This document shows positions 1-5,970 of a stretch of DNA of 10,869 bases, piece after piece (position 1 is the first letter of the stretch; every line of letters begins with the position of its first letter). The stretch comes from Actinomycetes bacterium. GTDB taxonomy: Bacteria > Actinomycetota > CADDZG01 > JAHWKV01. The stretch lies in assembly GCA_029263035.1 (NCBI GenBank), contig JAJCYF010000046.1, positions 1 through 10,869 on the forward strand. Direction: 5' to 3'. Made by a program: the position numbers and the translations under genes. The notes under the pieces were generated by a model, which was given only the letters and a program-made list of their open reading frames with translations, did no database searches and was not told where the DNA came from.

Positions 1-1
1 G

Positions 2-103
2 GAGAAGGTCGCCGTCTGCCTGGTGGCGGGTTTCGAGCAGGTGTGGGGACCGGCCAGGTCGGTGTCTCTGCAGGAATTTTTTCCGGTTGAACTTGCCGGG
101 TAG
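2..103 (+). CDS. 3' end of an unidentified upstream gene (partial)
   Basis: One frame is open from the window edge to a TAG at 101-103, giving about 33 residues that end in EFFPVELAG. Most codons in it have G or C at the third position, as in the genes downstream, and the other two forward frames look less gene-like. I do not recognise the product. In mycobacteria the gene just before garA is gcvH, but this tail does not look like a GcvH C-terminus to me. Too little is visible to assign a function, and a chance open stretch in GC-rich DNA cannot be excluded. Confidence 0.4.
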   Translation, partial: EKVAVCLVAGFEQVWGPARSVSLQEFFPVELAG

Positions 104-122
104 CCCTTAAAGCAAGCTTATA
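93..122 (+). promoter_or_regulatory. Candidate promoter of the garA-ftsR operon
   Basis: TTGCCG at 93-98 could be a -35 box and CTTATA at 117-122 a -10 box, 18 bases apart. The -10 candidate overlaps the palindromic core AAGCTT of an 8-mer that recurs upstream of the second MerR gene. The stretch from 104 to 155 is clearly more AT-rich than its surroundings. The boxes are only partial matches, so the exact start site is uncertain. Confidence 0.3.
113..120 (-). promoter_or_regulatory. Candidate operator, TAAGCTTG on the minus strand
   Basis: CAAGCTTA on the plus strand reads TAAGCTTG on the minus strand. The same 8-mer occurs twice upstream of the McdR-like regulator, and I saw no other copy in the window. 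The site overlaps the candidate -10 box of garA. Two MerR-family regulators are encoded in the two operons that carry the sites, so one of them may bind here. That assignment is inference. Confidence 0.4.
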
Positions 123-174
123 TTTGCCTAACCCTCTAGTATTCCTTTAGATGTATCCAGAGGAGGTCGACTGA

Positions 175-648
175 ATGTACTGTCACAACTGCGGAACCCG
201 TAATCCCACTGGGGCTAAATTCTGTGGTGCCTGTGGCAACACACTTCAGCCGGCCGACGCGGCCGAGACCACCATCTCTTTCATCCCCGAGGTTCCGACC
301 TATGAAACCGAGGAGGTCAGCTTCCCGGTTGAGGAGATAGAGGAGGGCAAGGCGGTCCTGGTGGTGAAGAAGGGTCCCGAGGCGGGGACGAACTTCTTCC
401 TGGAGAAGGACGTGGTCACCTGCGGAAGGGACTCAACCTGCGACATCTTCCTGGACGACGTGACCGTATCCCGTCGTCACGCCGAGATCCGCCGGGACGC
501 GAATGGGTTCACCATCGTCGACTCGGACAGCCTCAACGGCACGTTCGTCAACCGGAACCGGGTGGACAGCGCGGAGTTGAAGAACGGCGATGAGATCCAG
601 ATAGGCAAATTTAAGCTGGTCATCTTCACCGAGGGCTCCCCGAGCTGA
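175..648 (+). CDS. garA: GarA/OdhI-type FHA phosphoswitch protein with an N-terminal zinc ribbon
   Basis: A 157-residue cytoplasmic protein. Residues 1-21 form a zinc ribbon with C3, C6, C17 and C20. Residues 31-33 are ETT, the threonine pair that Ser/Thr kinases phosphorylate in mycobacterial GarA and corynebacterial OdhI. The FHA domain spans about 60-152 with the expected residues G84-R85, S99, R100, H102, N121-G122-T123 and N126. The FHA segment, including DIFLDDVTVSRRHAE, closely resembles M. tuberculosis GarA. In that family the unphosphorylated protein binds 2-oxoglutarate dehydrogenase, glutamate dehydrogenase and glutamate synthase; phosphorylation of ETT makes it fold on itself and release them. 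The ATG at 175 has a strong Shine-Dalgarno, AGGAGGT at 161-167, seven bases upstream. The ribbon is not part of mycobacterial GarA and could add dimerisation or another partner. The regulator at 659 starts 10 bases after the stop. Confidence 0.9.
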   Translation: MYCHNCGTRNPTGAKFCGACGNTLQPADAAETTISFIPEVPTYETEEVSFPVEEIEEGKAVLVVKKGPEAGTNFFLEKDVVTCGRDSTCDIFLDDVTVSRRHAEIRRDANGFTIVDSDSLNGTFVNRNRVDSAELKNGDEIQIGKFKLVIFTEGSPS

Positions 649-658
649 TGGCCGGCCG

Positions 659-1393
659 GTGAAGGCAGAACGCAGCTACCGCAACTACATGACCATCGGC
701 GACGTCATCAAGACGCTTGCCGAGGAGTTCCCGGACGTCACCCTGTCGAAGGTCCGGTTCCTGGAGGCCGAGGGGCTCATCGAACCCGAACGAACACCCT
801 CAGGCTACCGCCGCTTCTACCAGGAGGACCTGGCCAAGCTCCGCTACATCCTGCGGCTGCAGAGGGACCATTTCGTGCCACTGAAGGTCATCCGCAAACG
901 GCTGGAGCACTTCGACCCCTCGGAGACCCCCGAAAACGAGGCTCCCGAGGCGCCGGCTCCTCCTCCCATTAGGGCCACCAGGGAGGAGAACGAGCTGGAA
1001 ACCCTCGAAGGCGGCCTGAGTCTGAGCCTCAACGACTTCGTGAACGCGTCGGGCATGACGGAGGAGGAACTAAAGGAGCTGGAGGATTACGGGCTCGTGC
1101 ATTCACACCCGCTGCCCAGCGGCGGCTCCTACTACGACGAGGACGACCTGCTCGTGGCCAAATTAGCCAAGGAGTTCGCAAAGTTCGGAATCTATGCGCG
1201 GCATCTTCGCATGTACAAGAATTTTGCCGAGAAGGAGGCCGGCCTGTTCGAGCAGGTGGTCATTCCCCTCTCCCGCTCGGGCGGGGAGAGCCGGAAGGGC
1301 GTCAGCCAGTCCCTGAACGACCTGGCGAAGCTGTCCCGGAGGTTAAAGCAGGTAATGCTCAAGTCAAGGCTCAAGGACTACCTGTCCGACTAG
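659..1393 (+). CDS. ftsR: FtsR-type MerR-family transcriptional regulator (Rv1828 family)
   Basis: A 244-residue DNA-binding regulator. Residues 11-82 are a MerR winged helix-turn-helix, with motifs such as TLSKVRFLEAEGLIEP and SGYRRF typical of Rv1828/FtsR. A proline- and glutamate-rich linker covers about 83-115. The C-terminal domain (about 118-220) contains a second helical region, ending in a basic tail. In Corynebacterium, FtsR activates ftsZ and other cell-division genes; mycobacterial Rv1828 lies directly after garA as here. The GTG at 659 is used because it is the first start in frame after the garA stop, but neither it nor the ATG at 689 (residue 11) has a clear Shine-Dalgarno. Translation probably depends on coupling to garA. 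The true N-terminus could be at residue 11, which would keep the whole DNA-binding domain. Confidence 0.88.
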   Translation: MKAERSYRNYMTIGDVIKTLAEEFPDVTLSKVRFLEAEGLIEPERTPSGYRRFYQEDLAKLRYILRLQRDHFVPLKVIRKRLEHFDPSETPENEAPEAPAPPPIRATREENELETLEGGLSLSLNDFVNASGMTEEELKELEDYGLVHSHPLPSGGSYYDEDDLLVAKLAKEFAKFGIYARHLRMYKNFAEKEAGLFEQVVIPLSRSGGESRKGVSQSLNDLAKLSRRLKQVMLKSRLKDYLSD

Positions 1394-1415
1394 TGACTGC
1401 CGCCCCCCGCCGACC

Positions 1416-2579
1416 TTGAAGCTTGCCGCCGTCTGGCTGGTCGTCGCGGCCCTGTTGCTGGGCCCCGCCCCGGCGGCCGCCCAGGCACCCCCGTCATCGT
1501 CATCGGAGACAACGGTGGTCTCCACCTCCCGGACGCCGCCGGCGATAGCCGCCGCCGCAGGCATCCTGATAGACGCATCGGACGGGTCGATTCTGTGGGA
1601 GAAGAACTCCCGGGAGCGGCGGGCGATTGCCAGCACCACCAAGATCATGACCGCGCTCGTTGTTCTGGAGAATGCCGAGCCGGACGAGATGGTGACGGCC
1701 TCCGCTCGGGCGGAGGCCGTGGGCGCCACCGATGCCCTGGTTACCGAGCTGGAGCTGGTGCAGGGGGAGAGGCTTTCGGTGGAGCACCTTCTCTACGGTT
1801 TGCTCCTACCCTCGGGCAGCGATGCCGCCGTTGCCCTGGCGGAACACGTGGGGGGCACTGTGGAGGCGTTTGCCGGGATGATGACCGAGCGGGCCCGGCA
1901 GGCGGGGGCCGTCGATACCAACTTCGCCAACGCGGACGGCCTCGATGACCCCGGCGCATACTCCACCGCCTGGGACCTGGCTCAGATCACCCGAGCGGCC
2001 ATGGCCAACGACGCCTTCCGCAGGATCGTGGCCACCCCGCGGTTTCAGATCCCCCGGGCGACGGGTGCCCCGCGTGACGTGGTGAACCGGAACGAGCTGC
2101 TCGGCCGGCTGGAGGGTGCCACCGGTGTCAAGACGGGGAACACCCGGAACGCAGGGCGGTCTCTGGTTGCCTCGGCCCTTCGTGAGGGCGAAGAGAGGAT
2201 CTCGGTGATTCTGGGCAGTCCGGAACCCTTCGGAGAGTCGTCGGCGCTGCTCAACTTCGGATTCAGCGCCTTCAAGAGATTTGTGGTGGTGGGGGAGGAC
2301 GGGTCGTGGGGGCAGGTAACCTACGGAGACGGAACCACCGTCAGCCTCAAGGCCCCACAGGAGGTCAGTGTTTTGTTGGGAGACACCACGCCGGCTCCCC
2401 GGATGCGCTACCGGCCGGAGCAGAGTGAGCTGGTGGTCGAGGTTCCCGGCGGGCTCACCATCCCCCTGGAGCAGACGTGTGTGGGTTCGGACGAGCCCTG
2501 CGAGCGGCCCAAGCGGCGCTGGAGCCCGGTGGCGGCCCTGATCTCGGCGTTCGCCCCCCTGCTGGCGGCCCTGAGGTGA
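1416..2579 (+). CDS. Secreted, membrane-anchored D-alanyl-D-alanine carboxypeptidase (peptidase S11, penicillin-binding protein)
   Basis: A 387-residue serine DD-peptidase that removes the terminal D-alanine of peptidoglycan stem peptides outside the membrane. Residues 2-24 are a signal peptide (K2, hydrophobic core 3-16, AQA at 22-24). The catalytic SxxK is S73-T-T-K76 and the KTG motif is K239-T-G241. The SxN motif reads S133-G-S135, so its asparagine is replaced by serine. The last 20 residues are hydrophobic after KRRW and probably anchor the C-terminus, as in DacA-type enzymes. TTG at 1416 is the first start in frame after an upstream stop at 1353 and gives a complete signal peptide, but it lacks a clear Shine-Dalgarno. 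It sits 22 bases after ftsR and its stop overlaps the next gene. A DD-peptidase between ftsR and the DUF151 gene is not part of the mycobacterial arrangement. Confidence 0.88.
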   Translation: MKLAAVWLVVAALLLGPAPAAAQAPPSSSSETTVVSTSRTPPAIAAAAGILIDASDGSILWEKNSRERRAIASTTKIMTALVVLENAEPDEMVTASARAEAVGATDALVTELELVQGERLSVEHLLYGLLLPSGSDAAVALAEHVGGTVEAFAGMMTERARQAGAVDTNFANADGLDDPGAYSTAWDLAQITRAAMANDAFRRIVATPRFQIPRATGAPRDVVNRNELLGRLEGATGVKTGNTRNAGRSLVASALREGEERISVILGSPEPFGESSALLNFGFSAFKRFVVVGEDGSWGQVTYGDGTTVSLKAPQEVSVLLGDTTPAPRMRYRPEQSELVVEVPGGLTIPLEQTCVGSDEPCERPKRRWSPVAALISAFAPLLAALR

Positions 2580-3163
2580 CGGAACCGGCTCTTGCCGCGG
2601 TGAGATTTACGGAGGAGGAGATTGCCGCCAAGGTGGCCGATCTGGCCCGCCGCGTCGCCGAAGACCTCCACGGAGAACGGCCGGTGCTGGTAGCCGTGCT
2701 GAAGGGGTCGTTGATCTTCATGGCGGACCTGTCCCGGCAACTCGGACTGGCCGATATCGACTTCATGATCGTCTCCGAGTTCGAAGGAAGTGCTCCCCGT
2801 ACCGGGGTGGTGCGGATTATCAAGGACCTGGAGACCTCTCTCCAGGATCGCCACGTGGTCGTGGTGGAGACCATCGTCGACACCGGGCTCACCCTGTCGT
2901 TCCTTCTCCGCAACCTGCAGCAGCGAGGACCCCGCTCGGTAAGGGTCTGTGCGCTGATCAACAAGCCGGTGCGCAGGATCGCCCAGCCGCCGCTGGACTA
3001 CATTGGATTCGAGACCTCGGAGTACCTGGTGGGTTACGGGCTGGATTTCCGCCGCCGGTACCGGAATCTGCCGTATCTGGTGGGGGTGAGCGACGTTCCG
3101 GCGCTGGCAGCCCGACCGGATGCGCTGTGGGGATTGCTCGAAGCCCCAAAAGAGGCGGAATAA
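2576..3163 (+). CDS. hpt: Hypoxanthine phosphoribosyltransferase, divergent at the PRPP site
   Basis: A 195-residue type I phosphoribosyltransferase of purine salvage, which makes IMP (or GMP) from a free purine base and PRPP in the cytoplasm. Length and order of motifs fit HPRT: V41-L-K-G44 (first PRPP loop), GVVRIIKDL at 77-85, the PRPP signature E98-T-I-V-D-T-G104, N129-K130 of the base-binding region, and VGYGLDF with RYRNLPY (152-167). Two conserved spots differ. The usual E-D-I-I-D-T-G reads E-T-I-V-D-T-G (D to T at 99), and the flexible-loop S-S-Y-G reads S67-E-F-E-G71. D102, the expected general base, is kept. The GTG at 2576 overlaps the carboxypeptidase stop as GTGA and is the likely start; a longer in-frame start at 2477 would overlap that gene by 103 bases. 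A phosphoribosyltransferase with another substrate is possible. Confidence 0.8.
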   Translation: MTEPALAAVRFTEEEIAAKVADLARRVAEDLHGERPVLVAVLKGSLIFMADLSRQLGLADIDFMIVSEFEGSAPRTGVVRIIKDLETSLQDRHVVVVETIVDTGLTLSFLLRNLQQRGPRSVRVCALINKPVRRIAQPPLDYIGFETSEYLVGYGLDFRRRYRNLPYLVGVSDVPALAARPDALWGLLEAPKEAE

Positions 3164-3187
3164 TTGAAACTTCGCCTATGCTACGCT
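3164..3187 (+). promoter_or_regulatory. Weak candidate promoter before the DUF151 gene
   Basis: The 50 bases between hpt and the next start contain TTGAAA at 3164-3169 and two overlapping TANNNT-type -10 candidates, TATGCT (3177-3182) and TACGCT (3182-3187). Spacing between the TTGAAA and either -10 is too short for a standard promoter, so only an isolated or extended -10 signal is supported. The nuclease gene may have its own start in addition to readthrough. Confidence 0.22.
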
Positions 3188-3213
3188 GACTTCAAAGCAA
3201 GGTAGGAGGCACT

Positions 3214-3690
3214 TTGATCGAGCTCAACCTCGTTGGTGTTCGGGTCGAACTTCCGACCAATCAACCTATCGTGCTGCTCAAAGAGCGCGACGGCGAACGG
3301 TACCTGCCCATCTGGATCGGGGCCGTCGAAGCAACCGCCATCGCCTTCGCCCTTCAGGGCGTTCAAACTCAACGCCCGATGACCCACGACCTGCTCAAGA
3401 GCATCCTGGAGGAGGTCGGCGTTGCGGTCGACATGATCTCAATAGTCGAGCTGCGTGAGGGCACCTTCTACTCATCCATCCGCCTCAGCCGAAACGGAAG
3501 CACCTACGAGATCTCCAGCCGGCCCTCGGATGCGATAGCCCTGGCGGTCCGGACGGGGGTTCCCATCTTCGCTTCGGAGGAAGTGGTGGAGGAGGCAAGC
3601 ATCACCATCCGGGATGATGAGGAGGAGAGCGAGGTCGAGAAGTTCCGGGCGTTCCTTGAAGAGGTCTCACCTGAGGATTTCGGAGCCTGA
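3214..3690 (+). CDS. DUF151 / bifunctional nuclease-domain protein (Rv1829 family)
   Basis: A 158-residue cytoplasmic protein. Residues 2-130 match the bifunctional nuclease (BFN) domain, with the typical strings RYLPIWIG (29-36), THDLL (57-61), EGTFY (77-81) and SRPSDAIALA (96-105). It ends in an acidic tail with EEVSPEDF. Family members in plants have RNase and DNase activity; the bacterial role is not settled, but the gene is conserved between the two MerR regulators of this actinobacterial locus. Start: TTG at 3214 with AGGAGG at 3204-3209, a 4-base spacing, and the family N-terminus IELNLVGVRVE begins directly after it. Codon use is like its neighbours. The next gene is 190 bases away, so this is the likely end of the first transcription unit. 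Confidence 0.88.
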   Translation: MIELNLVGVRVELPTNQPIVLLKERDGERYLPIWIGAVEATAIAFALQGVQTQRPMTHDLLKSILEEVGVAVDMISIVELREGTFYSSIRLSRNGSTYEISSRPSDAIALAVRTGVPIFASEEVVEEASITIRDDEEESEVEKFRAFLEEVSPEDFGA

Positions 3691-3741
3691 CCGGAGCAGC
3701 CGGTCCAGCCTGTACGACGCAGCAAACGGCCCGATAGGAAA

Positions 3742-3755
3742 AACCTTTAACCTTT
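3742..3755 (+). repeat. Tandem AACCTTT repeat in the regulatory gap
   Basis: Two perfect back-to-back copies of AACCTTT lie 133 bases before the next gene's preferred start. They may be a paired half-site for a regulator or belong to a promoter, since TTCGAC at 3754-3759 and TCTAAA at 3777-3782 are 17 bases apart and weakly resemble -35 and -10 boxes. No known motif is recognised. Confidence 0.3.
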
Positions 3756-3784
3756 CGACCGTCAGTCAGGCACAACTCTAAACG

Positions 3785-3818
3785 TAAGCTTGAGGTGTAT
3801 TGGCCGCGGATAAGCTTG
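3785..3818 (+). promoter_or_regulatory. Paired candidate operator: two TAAGCTTG sites 26 bp apart
   Basis: TAAGCTTGA occurs at 3785-3793 and again at 3811-3819, in the same orientation and 26 bases apart, in the gap before the McdR-like gene. The same 8-mer lies inverted before garA. TTGACC at 3816-3821, starting inside the second copy, resembles a -35 box, with TATAGC at 3837-3842 as a possible -10, but the 15-base spacer is short. Long or short spacers are what MerR-family activators act on, so autoregulation is a fair guess, not a demonstration. Confidence 0.45.
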
Positions 3819-3880
3819 ACCCCCCAAATTCCTCCCTATAGCGTGACGCCCAGGTAATTACATCGAAGGGAGTTGTGCAG

Positions 3881-4378
3881 GTGGAGCTGGATACTGGCGA
3901 GGGCTTTCGAGGGCCTCAGGTTTGCAAGATCGTTGGAATCAGCTACCGCCAACTCGACTACTGGGCACGGACCAAGCTGGTTGAGCCGAGCCTCCGCCCC
4001 GCTCAGGGTTCCGGTTCCCAGCGCCTGTACTCGTTCGCCGATCTGGTGGACCTCAAGTTGATCAAGAACCTACTTGAGACCGGCGTCAGCCTTCAACGGG
4101 TCCGTGAGGCTATCTCCTACCTTCACGAGCTAGGCCACGACCCCAGCGGCGTGACCATCGTCAGCGACGGCCACTCGGTGTATGCCCTCAAATCTCCGGA
4201 AGAGGTCTACGACCTGCTTCTCGGCGGCCAGGGCGTCTTCGGCATAGCCGTCGACCCGGTCATGAAGGAACTCGAGGGTTCGGTTTCAGCTCTCAGAGCG
4301 AGGGGCCAGGCGCCCGCAGCCGTGGAGGGCAACGTCGAGGAACTTGATCTTCACCGGGCGGCGCAAGGGGAGGACTAG
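3881..4378 (+). CDS. McdR/ResR-type MerR-family regulator (Rv1830 family)
   Basis: A 165-residue transcriptional regulator. The MerR helix-turn-helix covers about residues 11-70, with YRQLDYWART and GSGSQRLYSF, strings nearly identical to Rv1830. Residues 90-130 (SDGHSVYALKS, then LLGGQGVFGIAV) match the conserved C-terminal part. In mycobacteria this regulator affects chromosome replication, cell division and growth, and it lies just upstream of gcvP. The GTG at 3881 has AAGGGAG (3866-3872) eight bases upstream; a GTG at 3875 is in frame but only two bases from that site, so 3881 is preferred. It heads an operon: the next gene overlaps its 3' end by 35 bases. The paired TAAGCTTG sites upstream suggest control by itself or by the FtsR-like protein. 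Confidence 0.87.
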   Translation: MELDTGEGFRGPQVCKIVGISYRQLDYWARTKLVEPSLRPAQGSGSQRLYSFADLVDLKLIKNLLETGVSLQRVREAISYLHELGHDPSGVTIVSDGHSVYALKSPEEVYDLLLGGQGVFGIAVDPVMKELEGSVSALRARGQAPAAVEGNVEELDLHRAAQGED

Positions 4379-4865
4379 CCTCATCCCGGACACCGCCGAT
4401 CCGCCGCCCCCCGAGCCCGACGCCCCGTTACCCAGCGAAACCACAAACTTCGCGCACAACTCCGAGCGCCAGTTTGCCAAGCTGCTGGACTTCTACCAGA
4501 TCGAGTGGGAGTACGAGCCCCGCTCGTTCGACATAGGCTGGGATCGTGAGGGAGTCCCGAACCAGCGGTTTCGTCCGGACTTTTATCTGCCCCAGTACGA
4601 CACATATATCGAGATCACGACTCTGAACCAGAAGCTCGTGACGAAGAAGAACCGAAAGGTGCGTCTTTTGCGAGAGCTGTACCCCGATGTGAAATGCAAG
4701 ATCTTCTACCAGCGCGACTACCTGGACCTGCTCATCAAGTACGGCCTGGAGCGCCCCAGTCAGGACACAGCCGCTCTGGGCGCGACCCCCATTCCTGAGG
4801 CGGGTGCCTCCGGCGGCGGGTTTGGCGACCTGCTCGCCCCCGACTCCCAGGCGCAATCCAAATGA
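4344..4865 (+). CDS. Small PD-(D/E)XK-like protein of unknown function
   Basis: A 173-residue cytoplasmic protein that I cannot assign to a named gene. Residues 12-34 are proline-rich and probably disordered. The core (35-135) has the layout of a PD-(D/E)XK nuclease: E41 in a helix, EWEYEP (54-59), R77-P-D79-F-Y-L-P83, then Y88-I-E90-I-T92, then the basic run VTKKNRK (99-105) and LYPDVKCKIFYQRDYL. The last acid-x-lysine of the motif reads E-I-T, so the catalytic lysine is absent there; K101 or K102 might substitute. The C-terminal 35 residues are low-complexity. It could be an active nuclease, a dead one, or a nucleic-acid or nucleotide binder. Start is uncertain: TTG at 4344 overlaps the regulator gene by 35 bases. 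Its stop overlaps the gcvT start as ATGA, so translation is coupled to glycine cleavage. Confidence 0.65.
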   Translation: MIFTGRRKGRTSLIPDTADPPPPEPDAPLPSETTNFAHNSERQFAKLLDFYQIEWEYEPRSFDIGWDREGVPNQRFRPDFYLPQYDTYIEITTLNQKLVTKKNRKVRLLRELYPDVKCKIFYQRDYLDLLIKYGLERPSQDTAALGATPIPEAGASGGGFGDLLAPDSQAQSK

Positions 4866-5947
4866 CCAGGGAATCTCCGCTCAAGGCGGAGCACATTGCA
4901 GCCGGCGGCAAGCTCGTCGACTTCGGCGGATGGAACATGCCGCTGGTGTACCCGTCGGGAACGGTGGTCGAGCACAAAACCGTCCGGGAGTCGGTAGGAC
5001 TGTTCGACGTCACCCACCTGGGCAAGGTCACCGTTGACGGACCCGATGCCCAGGCGGTGCTCGACCGGCTGCTGCCGGGCAAGGTCGCCAAGATGAAGGA
5101 CGGCAAGGCCGGATACAACCTGGTGTTGACCGCCGACGGGGGAGTGGTCGACGACATCTTCATCTACAAGACCGATCCCACGAGCTTCATCGTGGTGCCG
5201 AACGCCGCCAACACCGATGCTTTTCTGGAGTTCATAAACGCAGCCATTACGCCGGAAGACGACGTCACCGTCGCCGACGCCCGCGGCCGCTGGGGGATTC
5301 TGGCGCTGACGGGCCCCAAGGCCCGCGAGGTCCTGTCGGAAGTTCTGCCGGAGGCGGAGGACCTGAAAATGCACGACTTCCGGACATTTTCGCTCGGCGG
5401 GATGGAGGTCATCGTCGCCCGGACCGGCTACACCGGCGAGGTGACGTTCGAGTTCCTGCCCGGCTGGGACGACTCTGCTGCGGTATGGAACCTGCTGCTG
5501 GAGGCGGGCGCTTCGGCCGGCATCAAGCCGTGCGGCCTGGGGGCCCGGGACACCCTCCGGCTGGAGATGGGCTACCCCCTGCACGGTCACGAGCTGTCCG
5601 TGGACATCAACCCCCTGGAGGCCGGGTGTGGCTGGGTGATCGACTGGGAGAAGGAATTCGTGGGCAAACCGGCGCTGGCGGCGGTCAAAGCCGCCGGGCT
5701 CAAGCGCAAGCTGGTCGGCCTGCTGGCGGGCGAGGGAAGGATTCCGCGCATGGGCCATCAGGTATTCTTGGGGGACAAGCCCGTCGGAGAGGTGACGAGC
5801 GGTAACTTTTCCCCAACCCTGGGCGCCGGCATCGCCCTGGCATTCGTGTCAGCCGAGCTGTCGGAGCTGGGTACCCGTCTGGAGATCGACATCCGGGGCA
5901 AACGCCTCCCGGTCCAGGTGGTGAAACCGCCCTTCAAGACCAGCTAG
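4862..5947 (+). CDS. gcvT: Glycine cleavage system T protein (aminomethyltransferase)
   Basis: A 361-residue enzyme that takes the aminomethyl group from the lipoylated H protein, releases ammonia and passes the one-carbon unit to tetrahydrofolate. N-terminal FGGWNMP (20-26) and HKTVRESVGLFDVTHLGK are family signatures. D97-D98 within VVDDIFIY correspond to the acidic site around the catalytic aspartate of E. coli GcvT. VPNAAN follows, in its actinobacterial form. CGLGARDTLRLEMGYPLHGHEL and the C-terminal barrel with GEVTSGNFSPTLG complete the fold. Length is normal. The ATG overlaps the upstream stop (ATGA), and the gene ends 23 bases before gcvPA, so it is inside the operon. I see no glycine riboswitch in the gap before this operon. 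Confidence 0.96.
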   Translation: MTRESPLKAEHIAAGGKLVDFGGWNMPLVYPSGTVVEHKTVRESVGLFDVTHLGKVTVDGPDAQAVLDRLLPGKVAKMKDGKAGYNLVLTADGGVVDDIFIYKTDPTSFIVVPNAANTDAFLEFINAAITPEDDVTVADARGRWGILALTGPKAREVLSEVLPEAEDLKMHDFRTFSLGGMEVIVARTGYTGEVTFEFLPGWDDSAAVWNLLLEAGASAGIKPCGLGARDTLRLEMGYPLHGHELSVDINPLEAGCGWVIDWEKEFVGKPALAAVKAAGLKRKLVGLLAGEGRIPRMGHQVFLGDKPVGEVTSGNFSPTLGAGIALAFVSAELSELGTRLEIDIRGKRLPVQVVKPPFKTS

Positions 5948-5970
5948 ACCGGACAAAGAAGCGGAGTGAC

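Noticed and set aside
2477..2575. Longer N-terminus for the phosphoribosyltransferase from 2477
   Set aside because: It would overlap the carboxypeptidase by 103 bases, and the added 33 residues do not resemble HPRT; GTG 2576 gives the usual family length.
3691..3708. Hairpin ACCGG-AGCAG-CCGGT after the DUF151 gene as an intrinsic terminator
   Set aside because: The stem is only five base pairs and no T-run follows; it is too weak to call.
3691..3874. Glycine riboswitch before the gcv operon
   Set aside because: I looked for the conserved GCCGAAGG-type core and paired aptamer pattern and did not see it.
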